Of a DNA stretch of 37,982 nucleotides, positions 1-8,428 are shown piece after piece. This DNA comes from Fervidobacterium sp. UBA5837. GTDB taxonomy: Bacteria; Thermotogota; Thermotogae; Thermotogales; Fervidobacteriaceae. The position numbers were made by a program, and so were the translations under genes. The stretch spans positions 517 through 38,498 of the forward strand of contig DJGV01000019.1 of NCBI GenBank assembly GCA_002432805.1, read 5' to 3'. Position 1 is the first letter of the stretch. Each line of letters opens with the position of its first letter. The notes below the pieces were generated by a model that saw only the letters and a program-made list of their open reading frames with translations, had not been told where the DNA came from and ran no database searches.

Positions 1-55
1 TTAGATAATCGAATTTGATAGCTGTGTAAGATTAGCAAGAAAGTATCAACAATTT

Positions 56-83
56 GAAGCGGGCTATGCCCGCTTCTTTGTTT
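56..83 (+). terminator. Rho-independent terminator of the upstream gene
   Basis: A perfect 9-bp stem (GAAGCGGGC at 56-64, GCCCGCTTC at 68-76) closes a TAT loop and is followed by TTTGTTTT. It ends a transcript arriving from left of the window. Bases 1-55 show no supportable gene. A weak promoter-like pair (TTGTTT at 78-83, GATAAT at 100-105, spacer 16) follows and could serve the glycosyltransferase gene at 158. Confidence 0.8.
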
Positions 84-157
84 TCACAAGAAACTCTAGG
101 ATAATTAGGTGTACATATTGAAAGATAAATTAAGTAATCTACCTGGGAGGAATTTGA

Positions 158-2800
158 ATGAATGAAGATAAAAGGCGTATTCTTAGTGTTGCTATGATAA
201 TGAAAAACGAAGAAAACAACCTAGATAGAGCCCTTGGAAGCATAAAACCATATGTTGATGAAATAGTTATTGTTGATACCGGTTCAACTGACAATAGCGT
301 TGAAATTGCGAAAAAATACGCTGATAAGATTTTCTTTCATGAGTGGAAAGATGACTTTTCAGAGGCAAGAAATTATTCTCTACAATTTCCAACTTGTGAG
401 TGGGTCCTTATTTATGATGCAGATGAAGAAGTCAGAGAAGATTTTGCTGGTATTAGGAAATTTCTCGAGGATCTACCAGATGATGTGAATACTGTTTATC
501 TTCCTACCATAAGCTATCTTGATTGGGATCTAAAGAAGACAGAAGTTGCGTCAACTGCAAGACTCTTTAGGAATGGAACTGTACACTATGAGAACATAGT
601 TCACAACCAGGCAATTCATAAGGGAAAGATTGTCGAGGCACCTTTTAGAATATATCATTATGGATACATTTGGACGAGAGCACTAAAGAAGAAAAAATAC
701 GATAGGACCAAATCTCTGCTCGTCAAATTATTAAACGAGAATAAGAACATGCCAACATCTGAAAGAATCTATTATCTTTGCCAGCTTTATAAAACAGAAT
801 CAATAAGCGAGTACAAATATGAGAAATATATTTTGGTTGACGAAATTATGGAATTGGTAAGAAAAGAAAAGAAGCTCCCTTCTATAGGATTAGAAATCTT
901 TTTCCTTCATGGTATTGACCTGTACTCAAAAGGGCTTTATGAATCTGCAGAGGATCTATTCAAATTTACACTATCTCTACAGAAAGATAATCCTGATCCA
1001 TATTACGGTTTGCTTGCTGTTGCTGAAATAAACAAAGAATATGAAAAACTTGTGGAATATGGTTTGGAATTCTTCTCGAGAATTGAACAAGCTGAAAAAC
1101 ATCCTGAAAAATTTGTGTGGACTATTACATCCATAAAATATCTATCATCAGCTAGAGTGCTACTCGCTATCGGATATCTCAGGAAGGGAGATATAGAGAA
1201 CTTCAAACTTCATTTCGGTAAGGTATTCTCCGAACTTGAAAAAACGAACGAAGAACCAGGAAGGATAGTTAGACCACTCTTGTTGCATTTGTCTGAATTG
1301 GATGTAGACACGTTTAGAAAATTATCAAATGAGATAGAAGCATTGCTGAAATTTGCAGCTGAGAAAGAGATACAAATAGATATCATGGGAATAATAGATA
1401 AGGACGTACAAGCTGGCAAAGTCATTAATCCGGAAGTTTACGTTCCTTTCTTAAAAACAAGGTTTGAAAAACTACTTCTCAAAAGGTTCTTAAACAATAA
1501 TACAAGTGACTTAGTTATTGAGTATTTTTTGGGAGAAAATATTATCGAATCAATTCAGAAGTATGGTGTTGGTGCACTAATTTTTTATTTTGAAAATGCT
1601 TCAGTTGATAGTGTTGAAAAGCTCAAGGTCCTCAATGAGATTCGAAAATTGAACGATGATTCATTAAGAGGGACTGCACTCTCACTCATTGGGGATTTGT
1701 ATTTAAAGATGGGAAAATTCAAATTGGCTCTGGAGTACTATAAGAAAGCTATAGATGCATTTCCAGAGTTGTCAAAGTTTGTAAAACATGTTTTGGATGA
1801 CTTAAAAACAAGGCTCGAGCCAGATATCGATGGGGTATTTGAGGAAATAAGAGACTATCTCATGGAGCATAAAGAATTTTTCATCGATATATCTAAAGAA
1901 TTTAGTGGTAAGGAACTCAAAAATCTTTATCTTTTGTCAGATGCAGACTTTGCAAAATATGTAAGTGCTGTTTTTCTAGCAGATATTGATAAAACTAAGT
2001 CAAGAAAACTATTAGAAAATATAACAGATGTAGACCATTTCTCATTTTACAGTTATAGATATGCAAAACTGCTCGAAAGTTCATCGAATCAAGAAGAGTT
2101 AGAAAGAGCTTTCCAGCTTCACATGGAAGCATGCAAAAGAAATTCGAGAACTGGTGACATGCTACTCAACGCTTATCCGTTTGATAGCTTTTATCCTTCG
2201 GAATCTTTTGGAAACGAAACTGATGAAATAGTTTGGGTTGGAAATATATCTGAAAAACATTCAGGATTTGGTGTTATCTCACCCGTAAGGATGTGGAGAA
2301 ACAACGGTAAACTTTATTATACATATCCATTTCCAAGAAATGAAGTGCTCAAAGTATGCAATGATAGACTGAGGAATTCTCATCTACAAAGACTAGAAAT
2401 AGGCAAAGAGGAAATATTGAAGGTTTTGTACAATATAAGAATAGCAGATTTAAGAACTTTAGAAAATGTGGAAAATGAAGACAAGGTTGCCAAGATTGTT
2501 AAAGATATTTGTTTGGAATTAGGAATAAAGTATTCAGAAAATTCACGAAACGTGGTGAGTTTTGACTTGTTGAATACAGAGCCTAGTCCTGAAAAGATAA
2601 TTTCAACATTTTCGAAAGGTATACTATTCTATTTTGTACCGGAATTTGGAGATAGAGAAGATATAGTTTGGTACTATCCATCGTTCAGAGTGGTGCGAAA
2701 CAAAGAAAGTATAGATTCCTTACTAAGTAACCTAGGATCTAAAAAAGTTGAACATTACGTTTTATCCAAGAATCTTAGGGCAGTATTTTTTGAAAAATGA
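158..2800 (+). CDS. Family 2 glycosyltransferase with TPR-like repeats, candidate flagellin glycosyltransferase
   Basis: The first ~230 residues form a GT-A family 2 glycosyltransferase: the start (ILSVAMIMKNEENNLDRAL), the VDTGSTDNS nucleotide-binding loop and the metal-binding DAD at residues 87-89 (YDADEEV) are all present. This resembles the SunS-like group of protein glycosyltransferases. The middle contains TPR-like helical repeats, clearest near residues 250-285 and 510-540 (GDLYLKMGKFKLALEYYKKA). The last ~200 residues match nothing I recognise. At 880 residues it is far longer than a plain GT2 enzyme. The ATG at 158 follows GGAGG (146-150) by 7 nt. The flagellin gene begins 89 bp downstream on the same strand, so O-glycosylation of flagellin is the most attractive role, but this is inferred from position. 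No signal peptide or membrane segment is visible, so a cytoplasmic enzyme is expected. Confidence 0.75.
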   Translation: MNEDKRRILSVAMIMKNEENNLDRALGSIKPYVDEIVIVDTGSTDNSVEIAKKYADKIFFHEWKDDFSEARNYSLQFPTCEWVLIYDADEEVREDFAGIRKFLEDLPDDVNTVYLPTISYLDWDLKKTEVASTARLFRNGTVHYENIVHNQAIHKGKIVEAPFRIYHYGYIWTRALKKKKYDRTKSLLVKLLNENKNMPTSERIYYLCQLYKTESISEYKYEKYILVDEIMELVRKEKKLPSIGLEIFFLHGIDLYSKGLYESAEDLFKFTLSLQKDNPDPYYGLLAVAEINKEYEKLVEYGLEFFSRIEQAEKHPEKFVWTITSIKYLSSARVLLAIGYLRKGDIENFKLHFGKVFSELEKTNEEPGRIVRPLLLHLSELDVDTFRKLSNEIEALLKFAAEKEIQIDIMGIIDKDVQAGKVINPEVYVPFLKTRFEKLLLKRFLNNNTSDLVIEYFLGENIIESIQKYGVGALIFYFENASVDSVEKLKVLNEIRKLNDDSLRGTALSLIGDLYLKMGKFKLALEYYKKAIDAFPELSKFVKHVLDDLKTRLEPDIDGVFEEIRDYLMEHKEFFIDISKEFSGKELKNLYLLSDADFAKYVSAVFLADIDKTKSRKLLENITDVDHFSFYSYRYAKLLESSSNQEELERAFQLHMEACKRNSRTGDMLLNAYPFDSFYPSESFGNETDEIVWVGNISEKHSGFGVISPVRMWRNNGKLYYTYPFPRNEVLKVCNDRLRNSHLQRLEIGKEEILKVLYNIRIADLRTLENVENEDKVAKIVKDICLELGIKYSENSRNVVSFDLLNTEPSPEKIISTFSKGILFYFVPEFGDREDIVWYYPSFRVVRNKESIDSLLSNLGSKKVEHYVLSKNLRAVFFEK

Positions 2801-2858
2801 TGGAAGGGGGTATTTATCATTTGGTACGATCGTTCAACATACTTCACTGCCTGTTATT

Positions 2859-2864
2859 TATAAT
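2859..2864 (+). promoter_or_regulatory. Putative -10 element for the flagellin gene
   Basis: A perfect TATAAT lies 26 bp before the flagellin ATG. No good TTGACA is found 16-18 bp upstream, and no convincing sigma-28 motif (TAAA...GCCGATAA) was seen. The flagellin may therefore be transcribed by the main sigma factor with an activator, or by read-through from the glycosyltransferase gene. Confidence 0.35.
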
Positions 2865-2889
2865 TATCTTTTAATATGGAGGTGGGTTT

Positions 2890-4053
2890 ATGCGGATTAA
2901 CCACAACTTATCGGCCCTTAACTCATGGAGACAGCTCACTCTGACAAACAACGATATGCAAAAGACACTCGAGCGATTGTCTTCTGGTTTGAAGATAAAC
3001 AGGGCAAGCGATGACGCTGCTGGGCTGGCGATAAGTGAGAAAATGAGAGGTCAAGTTAGAGGTCTCGACATGGCTTCAAAGAACGCTCAGGATGCTATTT
3101 CTCTGATCCAGACAGCAGAAGGAGCATTGAGTGAGGTTCATTCTATCTTGCAACGTATGAGGGAACTTTCTGTTCAAGCAGCTACTGAAACAAACACAGA
3201 TGTGGACAGATCCAATATCCAATCGGAAATAGACCAACTGAGAGATGAAATTGACAGAATCAGTAGGGCAACAGAATTCAACACGAAGAAATTACTCAAC
3301 GGTAACTTGGAAGGTTTCAGAGCAAATGCTGATGTCAAGGTGGTCGCAGAAGGTAACATTGATCTTTCAGCAACAGTTTCTTCCAATGCAAGTGAGGGAA
3401 CATTGATCGTCGAAATTGGTCAGTTTACTGGTACAACAACAAGTCAAATCGACGCAAGAGTTGTCTTAATTAAGGCAAGTGGCATTAGTGAGACTATAGT
3501 AACGTATTCTTTGGGAAGTACAGAGATTGGCGGTATAAAGCTTTCATGGAATGCTACGAGATTCGATATTGATCAATTTAGTGGTGCACTACCAATGGAA
3601 GCAGTTATCGACAGTGCCGTAGCTCGAATTGAGAGTGCAAATACTTCTGGAAATCAACTGATCTTCCAAATTGGTGCAAATGAAGGAGCAAACATGGTCG
3701 CAGGTATAGATGCGATCGATTCAAAAAACCTCGGATTAACTACAGCCACATTAAAAGTTACAAATCAGGATTCTGCTGAAAGAACGATCAGCGTAATTGA
3801 TGCTGCTGTTCACAAGATTAGTTCAATAAGATCACAGCTCGGTGCCATCCAAAATAGGCTCGAACATACGATAGCTAACCTTGGTGTTGCATCGGAAAAC
3901 CTAACAGCCGCAGAAAGCAGAATAAGGGATGCAGATATGTCTCAAGAAATGATGCAGTTTACCAAACAACAAATCTTGATGCAGTCTGGTATGTCCATGA
4001 TTGCTCAAGCAAATGCACTGCCACAAAACGTTCTTCAGTTATTGAGAGGTTGA
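2890..4053 (+). CDS. fliC: Flagellin
   Basis: This is the structural subunit of the flagellar filament, exported by the flagellar type III system. The N-terminal D0/D1 region (residues 1 to ~140) has the classic flagellin signature: MRINHNLSALNSWRQ, then LSSGLKINRASDDAAGLAIS, then NAQDAISLIQTAEGALSEV. The C-terminal D1/D0 part (residues ~290-387) ends with QQILMQSGMSMIAQANALPQ and LLRG. The central ~150 residues form a variable, Ser/Thr-rich surface domain that would carry glycans. The 387-residue length is typical of a compact flagellin. The ATG follows GGAGGTGGG. The upstream TPR glycosyltransferase is a likely modifier. A strong terminator follows, so the gene probably ends its transcript. 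Confidence 0.97.
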   Translation: MRINHNLSALNSWRQLTLTNNDMQKTLERLSSGLKINRASDDAAGLAISEKMRGQVRGLDMASKNAQDAISLIQTAEGALSEVHSILQRMRELSVQAATETNTDVDRSNIQSEIDQLRDEIDRISRATEFNTKKLLNGNLEGFRANADVKVVAEGNIDLSATVSSNASEGTLIVEIGQFTGTTTSQIDARVVLIKASGISETIVTYSLGSTEIGGIKLSWNATRFDIDQFSGALPMEAVIDSAVARIESANTSGNQLIFQIGANEGANMVAGIDAIDSKNLGLTTATLKVTNQDSAERTISVIDAAVHKISSIRSQLGAIQNRLEHTIANLGVASENLTAAESRIRDADMSQEMMQFTKQQILMQSGMSMIAQANALPQNVLQLLRG

Positions 4054-4061
4054 TTGCAAAC

Positions 4062-4091
4062 AAAAAAGCGGGAGAACATCTCCCGCTTTTT
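4062..4091. terminator. Bidirectional terminator between flagellin and panB
   Basis: An 8-bp GC-rich stem (GCGGGAGA at 4068-4075, TCTCCCGC at 4079-4086) with an ACA loop is flanked by six A on the left and five T on the right. It can terminate both the plus-strand flagellin transcript and the minus-strand panB transcript, whose stop is at 4109. Confidence 0.9.
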
Positions 4092-4108
4092 AATTCACAT
4101 TGAGAATG

Positions 4109-4888
4109 CTAAAAGACGTTCTTTTCATCTGGGAAGATTTTCCTTTTTACATCTTCTTTGTACTGTGTTACCGCATTCAACATGATGTTATACGTGTCAG
4201 CATATCTTTTGACGAATTTGAATTCTCCTTGACTCAATCCCACAACATCGTGGAAGACAAGTACCTGTCCATCGCAATATCTTCCAGCCCCTATGCCTAT
4301 CGTTGGTATCTTCACAGATTCGGTAATTTCTTTTGCCACCTCTTCTGTGACGAGTTCAAGCACGATTGAGAAACATCCTGCATTTTCCAAAGCCTTTGCG
4401 TCTTTCAGTAATTTCGCCCTACTTTCTGGTGTCTTTCCCTGTACTCGATGACCACCAAGTAGGTTGACCGATTGAGGTGTAAAGCCAAGATGACCCATCA
4501 CAGGAATACCGGACGAAGTTATTCTCCTTATCGTATCTGCAAATTCTTCTCCGCCTTCAAGTTTTACTGCATTTGCACCGGCCTTTAGCATCAATCCAGC
4601 GTTTTCAATAGCCTTTTCTGGGCCGATTTCGTACGATAAGAATGGCATGTCACCTACTATAAAGGCTTCTGGTGCACCTCTTCTAACTGCTTTGATATGT
4701 ATCAACATATCTTCCATGGTAACTGGAACCGTACTATCATATCCAAGTACTACATTACCGAGCGAATCACCTACTAAGAGTATGTCAATTTCTGAACCTG
4801 CTGCTATTTTTGCCGATGGGTAGTCATATGCAGTGATCATAACTATCGGTTCTTTGCCTTTCATTTCCATGATCTTCCGTATGTTCAT
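4109..4888 (-). CDS. panB: 3-methyl-2-oxobutanoate hydroxymethyltransferase (ketopantoate hydroxymethyltransferase)
   Basis: PanB transfers a hydroxymethyl group from 5,10-methylene-tetrahydrofolate to 2-oxoisovalerate, the first step of pantoate and coenzyme A synthesis. Family motifs appear in order: LLVGDSLGNVVLGYDSTVPV (first metal-binding Asp), GDMPFLSYE (second Asp), KLEGG (Glu), GHLGFTPQS, the LELV region with the catalytic-type Glu, and GIGAGRYCDGQVLVFHD. At 259 residues it has the normal family length. The frame is open 21 codons further upstream, but the ATG at 4888 is preceded by AAAGGTGGTGAT and begins at the usual PanB N-terminus, so the longer version is rejected. No panC or panD lies beside it. 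It is transcribed divergently from sdaAB. Confidence 0.96.
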   Translation of the reverse strand: MNIRKIMEMKGKEPIVMITAYDYPSAKIAAGSEIDILLVGDSLGNVVLGYDSTVPVTMEDMLIHIKAVRRGAPEAFIVGDMPFLSYEIGPEKAIENAGLMLKAGANAVKLEGGEEFADTIRRITSSGIPVMGHLGFTPQSVNLLGGHRVQGKTPESRAKLLKDAKALENAGCFSIVLELVTEEVAKEITESVKIPTIGIGAGRYCDGQVLVFHDVVGLSQGEFKFVKRYADTYNIMLNAVTQYKEDVKRKIFPDEKNVF

Positions 4889-4953
4889 AAAATCACCACC
4901 TTTACTATATTGATGTTCTGGAAACCCTGTCGCGATTTTTCGTAGCATCATAG

Positions 4954-4959
4954 ATTATA
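4954..4959 (-). promoter_or_regulatory. Extended -10 promoter element for panB
   Basis: On the minus strand TGGTATAAT forms an extended -10 (TGn plus a perfect TATAAT). It would start transcription near 4947, about 60 nt before the panB ATG. No strong -35 is visible, as expected for extended -10 promoters. Confidence 0.6.
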
Positions 4960-5003
4960 CCACAGATGTTGAGCATTCGGTGTCTTTCAACGTACAAATG
5001 TGC

Positions 5004-5009
5004 TATAAT
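5004..5009 (+). promoter_or_regulatory. Extended -10 promoter element for sdaAB-sdaAA
   Basis: The plus strand reads TGCTATAAT, an extended -10 with a perfect hexamer, placing a start site near 5016, about 39 nt before the sdaAB ATG. It lies back to back with the panB promoter within 56 bp, so one regulator could act on both. Confidence 0.6.
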
Positions 5010-5054
5010 TATTAGTAGATCTGACAATTTTGGTCACATCAAGGAGGTTTTTGG

Positions 5055-5717
5055 ATGGGATTGCTTGAAGTATCTGGACCAGTGATGATTGGTCCGTCGA
5101 GCTCGCATACGCTTGGCGCCCTCAAGATTGCGAGATTTGTTTATAAACTTATGGGAATTCCGCAGCGTGTAAATTTCGTACTCCATGGCTCGTTTTCAAT
5201 GACTTATTACGGGCACGGAACTGATAGGGCCTTGATTGCAGGTGTCTTAGGGATGAAACCTGACAGCTTTGATGTAAAAGACTCATACGAAATTGCGAAG
5301 ATGTATGGACTAATGTACTCTTTTGAAAGTGGTGATCTCGGTGATGTGCATCCAAATACAGTCCTAATTAAGGCGTGGAAAGATGATTTGTATAACGAGA
5401 TAGAAGGTTCATCAATAGGCGGTGGGGCAATCAAAATTACAAAGATAAATGGTGTGGAATGTTCTCTAACTGGTGATTTTCCTGCAATAGTGATAGTCAA
5501 CAAAGACAAACCAGGTGCATTGAAGGAGATACTCGATTGCCTAAGTGTTAATATAGCCAACGTCTACCTTAGGCGTATAAATGCACTTGAAGGTATAGCA
5601 CTTACTATCATTGAGCTCGACGAGAATGTAGATGATGAAGTACTTCGTTGCTTGAAAAGACTTGACAATGTGGTGGAACTGTACTTTGTAAAGCTTGAAG
5701 AAGGTGAGCTGCTGTGA
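5055..5717 (+). CDS. sdaAB: L-serine dehydratase, iron-sulfur-dependent, beta subunit
   Basis: This is the beta subunit of the two-subunit 4Fe-4S L-serine dehydratase, which deaminates L-serine to pyruvate and ammonia. The substrate-related motif GPSSSHTLGALKIARF is near residues 12-27, and SIGGGAIKI follows at mid-protein. An ACT regulatory domain occupies the C-terminal ~75 residues (FPAIVIVNKDKPGALKEIL). The 220-residue length is typical. The ATG follows GGAGG with good spacing. The stop overlaps the GTG start of sdaAA in a GTGA arrangement, so the two subunits are translationally coupled. Confidence 0.95.
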   Translation: MGLLEVSGPVMIGPSSSHTLGALKIARFVYKLMGIPQRVNFVLHGSFSMTYYGHGTDRALIAGVLGMKPDSFDVKDSYEIAKMYGLMYSFESGDLGDVHPNTVLIKAWKDDLYNEIEGSSIGGGAIKITKINGVECSLTGDFPAIVIVNKDKPGALKEILDCLSVNIANVYLRRINALEGIALTIIELDENVDDEVLRCLKRLDNVVELYFVKLEEGELL

Positions 5718-6586
5718 CGTTTTCAGAATTACTGGAAATTAGTATCAGTACGAATCTTGAATTTAGCGAGGTCATACTTGCTCAAGAGATGATGGAGACC
5801 GGTAGAGATCCACAAAAGGTCAAGAAAGCTCTTAGAAAAATCATGCACGTTATGTTGGAAGAAGCTGAAAAGAATTACGGGAAGGAATTCAATACACTGA
5901 CAAATCTCACAGGCAACAACGGTGCAAAGCTTTCTAATGCTGTGCCATACATGATGAGTGAGTTCAATCACGTGGCAACTGTTGTAGCCATTTCCATGGG
6001 AGAATCAAATGCTTCGATGGGGCGTATCGTTGCGTGTCCTACGGCAGGCTCATGTGGCGTGATGCCAGGTGCGCTGTATGCATTGAAATATATCAAGAAG
6101 GCTTCCGATGACGAGCTTTTGAAATCATTCATCGTTGCATCTGGCATTGGAAATGTTGTAGCAAAACGTGCTACTCTTTCCGGTGCAGCAGGTGGTTGTC
6201 AGGCTGAGATAGGAACCGCAACAGCAATGGCTTCTTCGATGATCACATACTACTTCTCACGAGATCCAGTCAAAGTGGGCAATGCTGCGGCCATTTCTTT
6301 GAAATCATTGATGGGACTTGTATGTGATCCGGTTGGCGGTTTTGTAGAAGTACCATGCGTGAAGAGAAATGGTTCTGCAGTCAATGTGGCAATTGCTTGT
6401 GCAGAAATGGCACTCGCAGGAATCGAGAGCGTTATACCATTTGATGACGTTGTCAACGCAATGTACAACGTTGGAAAGTCATTACCGGAGAGCTTGAGAG
6501 AGACGGCAATTGGCGGAATCGCAGGGACCAAGAGCGCTCAAGAAATTGTTGAGAAGATAAGAGAAAAATGGGATAGCAAAAACTGA
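5714..6586 (+). CDS. sdaAA: L-serine dehydratase, iron-sulfur-dependent, alpha subunit
   Basis: This is the catalytic subunit carrying the 4Fe-4S cluster. The conserved Cys-containing segments are present in order: ACPTAGSCGVMPGAL, SGAAGGCQAEIGTATAM and CDPVGGFVEVPCVKRN. The N-terminal NLTGNNGAKL segment is also typical. The 290-residue length matches the family. The GTG start at 5714 overlaps the sdaAB stop by 4 bp and needs no separate strong ribosome binding site. With the beta subunit it feeds serine into pyruvate, consistent with a peptide-fermenting anaerobe. The enzyme is expected to be oxygen-sensitive. Confidence 0.96.
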   Translation: MTFSELLEISISTNLEFSEVILAQEMMETGRDPQKVKKALRKIMHVMLEEAEKNYGKEFNTLTNLTGNNGAKLSNAVPYMMSEFNHVATVVAISMGESNASMGRIVACPTAGSCGVMPGALYALKYIKKASDDELLKSFIVASGIGNVVAKRATLSGAAGGCQAEIGTATAMASSMITYYFSRDPVKVGNAAAISLKSLMGLVCDPVGGFVEVPCVKRNGSAVNVAIACAEMALAGIESVIPFDDVVNAMYNVGKSLPESLRETAIGGIAGTKSAQEIVEKIREKWDSKN

Positions 6587-6632
6587 ATAATTTTTGTGCT
6601 CTAGAAGCTTGTATTCATTCCTTTTTAGCTCT

Positions 6633-6660
6633 TTGAAGATATGCTGATAATTGATAGAAT
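6633..6660 (+). promoter_or_regulatory. Possible sigma-A promoter for hutU
   Basis: TTGAAG (6633-6638) and TAGAAT (6655-6660) are separated by 16 bp and lie about 64 bp before the hutU ATG. No clear terminator is seen between sdaAA and this site, so read-through from the serine dehydratase genes is also possible. Confidence 0.4.
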
Positions 6661-6723
6661 TCTTATTAGTTTAGTTGATATTGCATGGACTAGAAAATCA
6701 TGAAAATTGGGAGGTCGAGTTGT

Positions 6724-8376
6724 ATGGCAGAAGTAATTAGAGCTCCAAGGGGGACCCAACTTACATGTAAATCATGGCAGACAGAAGCACCAATGCGTAT
6801 GATCATGAATAACCTTGACCCGGAAGTTGCAAGAGATCCAGCGAATTTAATTGTCTACGGTGGTAAGGGTAAAGCCGCAAGAAACTGGGAATCGTTCTAT
6901 AAAATTGTCGAAGTACTTAAGACTTTGGAGAACGATGAAACACTCATGGTGCAAAGTGGCAAGCCAGTTGCAATTTGGAAGACCAACGAATGGGCTCCAA
7001 GAGTGCTCATTGCCAACTCAAATCTCGTTCCAAAATGGGCAACGTGGGAATATTTCAATGACTTGGAAGCACGCGGACTCATCATGTACGGTCAAATGAC
7101 GGCCGGTAGTTGGATATACATCGGTACTCAGGGAATACTTCAAGGCACATATGAAACATTTTATTCCCTTGCAAAGAAATATTTTGGTGGCTCACTAAAA
7201 GGCAAACTCATACTCACAGCTGGGCTCGGCGAGATGGGTGGAGCTCAACCACTTGCAGTAACCATGAACGACGGTGTGGTTATAGCTGTCGAAGTGGACA
7301 AGAGGATGATAGATAGGAGATTGCAAACAGGCTATCTGGATACATGGACAGATAATCTCGATGATGCACTTAGGATGGCGAGAGAGGCCATGAAAGAAGG
7401 TAGGGCACTTTCAATAGGTTTGCTTGGCAATGCAGCTGAAGTTCATCCAGAACTAGTGAAAAGAGGTATCATACCAGATGCAGTGACTGACCAGACATCC
7501 GCACATGATCCACTCAATGGATATGTGCCTGCGGGAATTTCTTTTGAAGATGCGCTGAAATTGAGAAAAGATAATCCACAAAAGTACCTAGAAATGGTTT
7601 ACGAAAGTGTTGCGAGACATGTTGAGGCACTCTTGGAGATGCAGCGGCAAGGTGCAAAAGTCTTTGAGTACGGTAATAATATAAGAAGACTGGCACAAGA
7701 CCACGGCGTTAAAGATGCATACAATATTCCTGGATACGTGCCTGAGTATATACGAGACCTCTTCTGTGAGGGTAAAGGACCATTCAGATGGGTTGCACTA
7801 TCAGGTAATCCTGAAGACATATACAAGACAGATCAAAAAGTCTTAGAACTTTTTGGTGAAGATGAGCACATAAGAAAGTGGATAGAAATGGCACAAAAGA
7901 GAGTTAAATGGCAAGGACTGCCTGCGCGTATCTGCTGGCTTGGACAAGGGCAGAGAGCTGAAATGGGTCTTGCCATGAATGAAATGGTAAGAAAAGGCAT
8001 TTTGGAAGCACCGATCGTCATAGGTCGAGATCACCATGATACAGGATCTGTAGCAAGTCCATACCGAGAGACTGAGGCGATGAAAGATGGTAGCGATGCG
8101 ATAGCAGACTGGCCACTGCTTAATGCCATGCTCAATGTGGCAAGTGGGGCAACTTGGGTTTCCATACACCACGGTGGTGGAGTTGGAATAGGATATTCTA
8201 TACACGCTGGTGTTGTCATAGTGGCAGACGGTACAGAACTTGCAGATAAGAAACTCGAACGAGTCCTGACAAACGATGTAGGGATGGGCATAGTAAGACA
8301 TGCAGATGCTGGGTACGACATTGCAATCGAGACCGCAAAAAAGCACGGAATCAAGATGCCAATGATAGATAAGTAA
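6724..8376 (+). CDS. hutU: Urocanate hydratase
   Basis: HutU is an NAD+-dependent cytoplasmic enzyme that hydrates urocanate to 4-imidazolone-5-propionate, step two of histidine degradation. Family hallmarks are YGQMTAGSWIYIGTQGI, the NAD-binding LTAGLGEMGGAQPLAVT, DQTSAHDPLNGYVPAG, LPARICWLGQGQRAEMG, GRDHHDTGSVASPYRETE, and the C-terminal HHGGGVGIGYSIHAG. The Cys of ARICW is residue 404 and is the likely equivalent of the active-site Cys of the Pseudomonas enzyme. At 550 residues it has the usual length. The frame begins 8 codons earlier, but GGGAGG at 6709-6714 sits 9 nt before the ATG at 6724, which decides the start. No hutH, hutI, hutG or hutF is in the window. Confidence 0.96.
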   Translation: MAEVIRAPRGTQLTCKSWQTEAPMRMIMNNLDPEVARDPANLIVYGGKGKAARNWESFYKIVEVLKTLENDETLMVQSGKPVAIWKTNEWAPRVLIANSNLVPKWATWEYFNDLEARGLIMYGQMTAGSWIYIGTQGILQGTYETFYSLAKKYFGGSLKGKLILTAGLGEMGGAQPLAVTMNDGVVIAVEVDKRMIDRRLQTGYLDTWTDNLDDALRMAREAMKEGRALSIGLLGNAAEVHPELVKRGIIPDAVTDQTSAHDPLNGYVPAGISFEDALKLRKDNPQKYLEMVYESVARHVEALLEMQRQGAKVFEYGNNIRRLAQDHGVKDAYNIPGYVPEYIRDLFCEGKGPFRWVALSGNPEDIYKTDQKVLELFGEDEHIRKWIEMAQKRVKWQGLPARICWLGQGQRAEMGLAMNEMVRKGILEAPIVIGRDHHDTGSVASPYRETEAMKDGSDAIADWPLLNAMLNVASGATWVSIHHGGGVGIGYSIHAGVVIVADGTELADKKLERVLTNDVGMGIVRHADAGYDIAIETAKKHGIKMPMIDK

Positions 8377-8428
8377 ATCCTTGAATGTTATCTAACATCA
8401 TTTCAGATAAGGGACGTGGTGAAGACTA

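Noticed and set aside
4889..4951. Longer PanB starting at 4951
   Set aside because: The ATG at 4888 has the ribosome binding site and the conserved N-terminus, and the predicted promoter -10 lies at 4954-4959, so the extra codons are leader.
7843..8346. Open frame of 167 codons on the minus strand inside hutU
   Set aside because: The plus-strand frame has every urocanase motif; the minus frame has atypical Cys/His/Ser-rich composition and no ribosome binding site.
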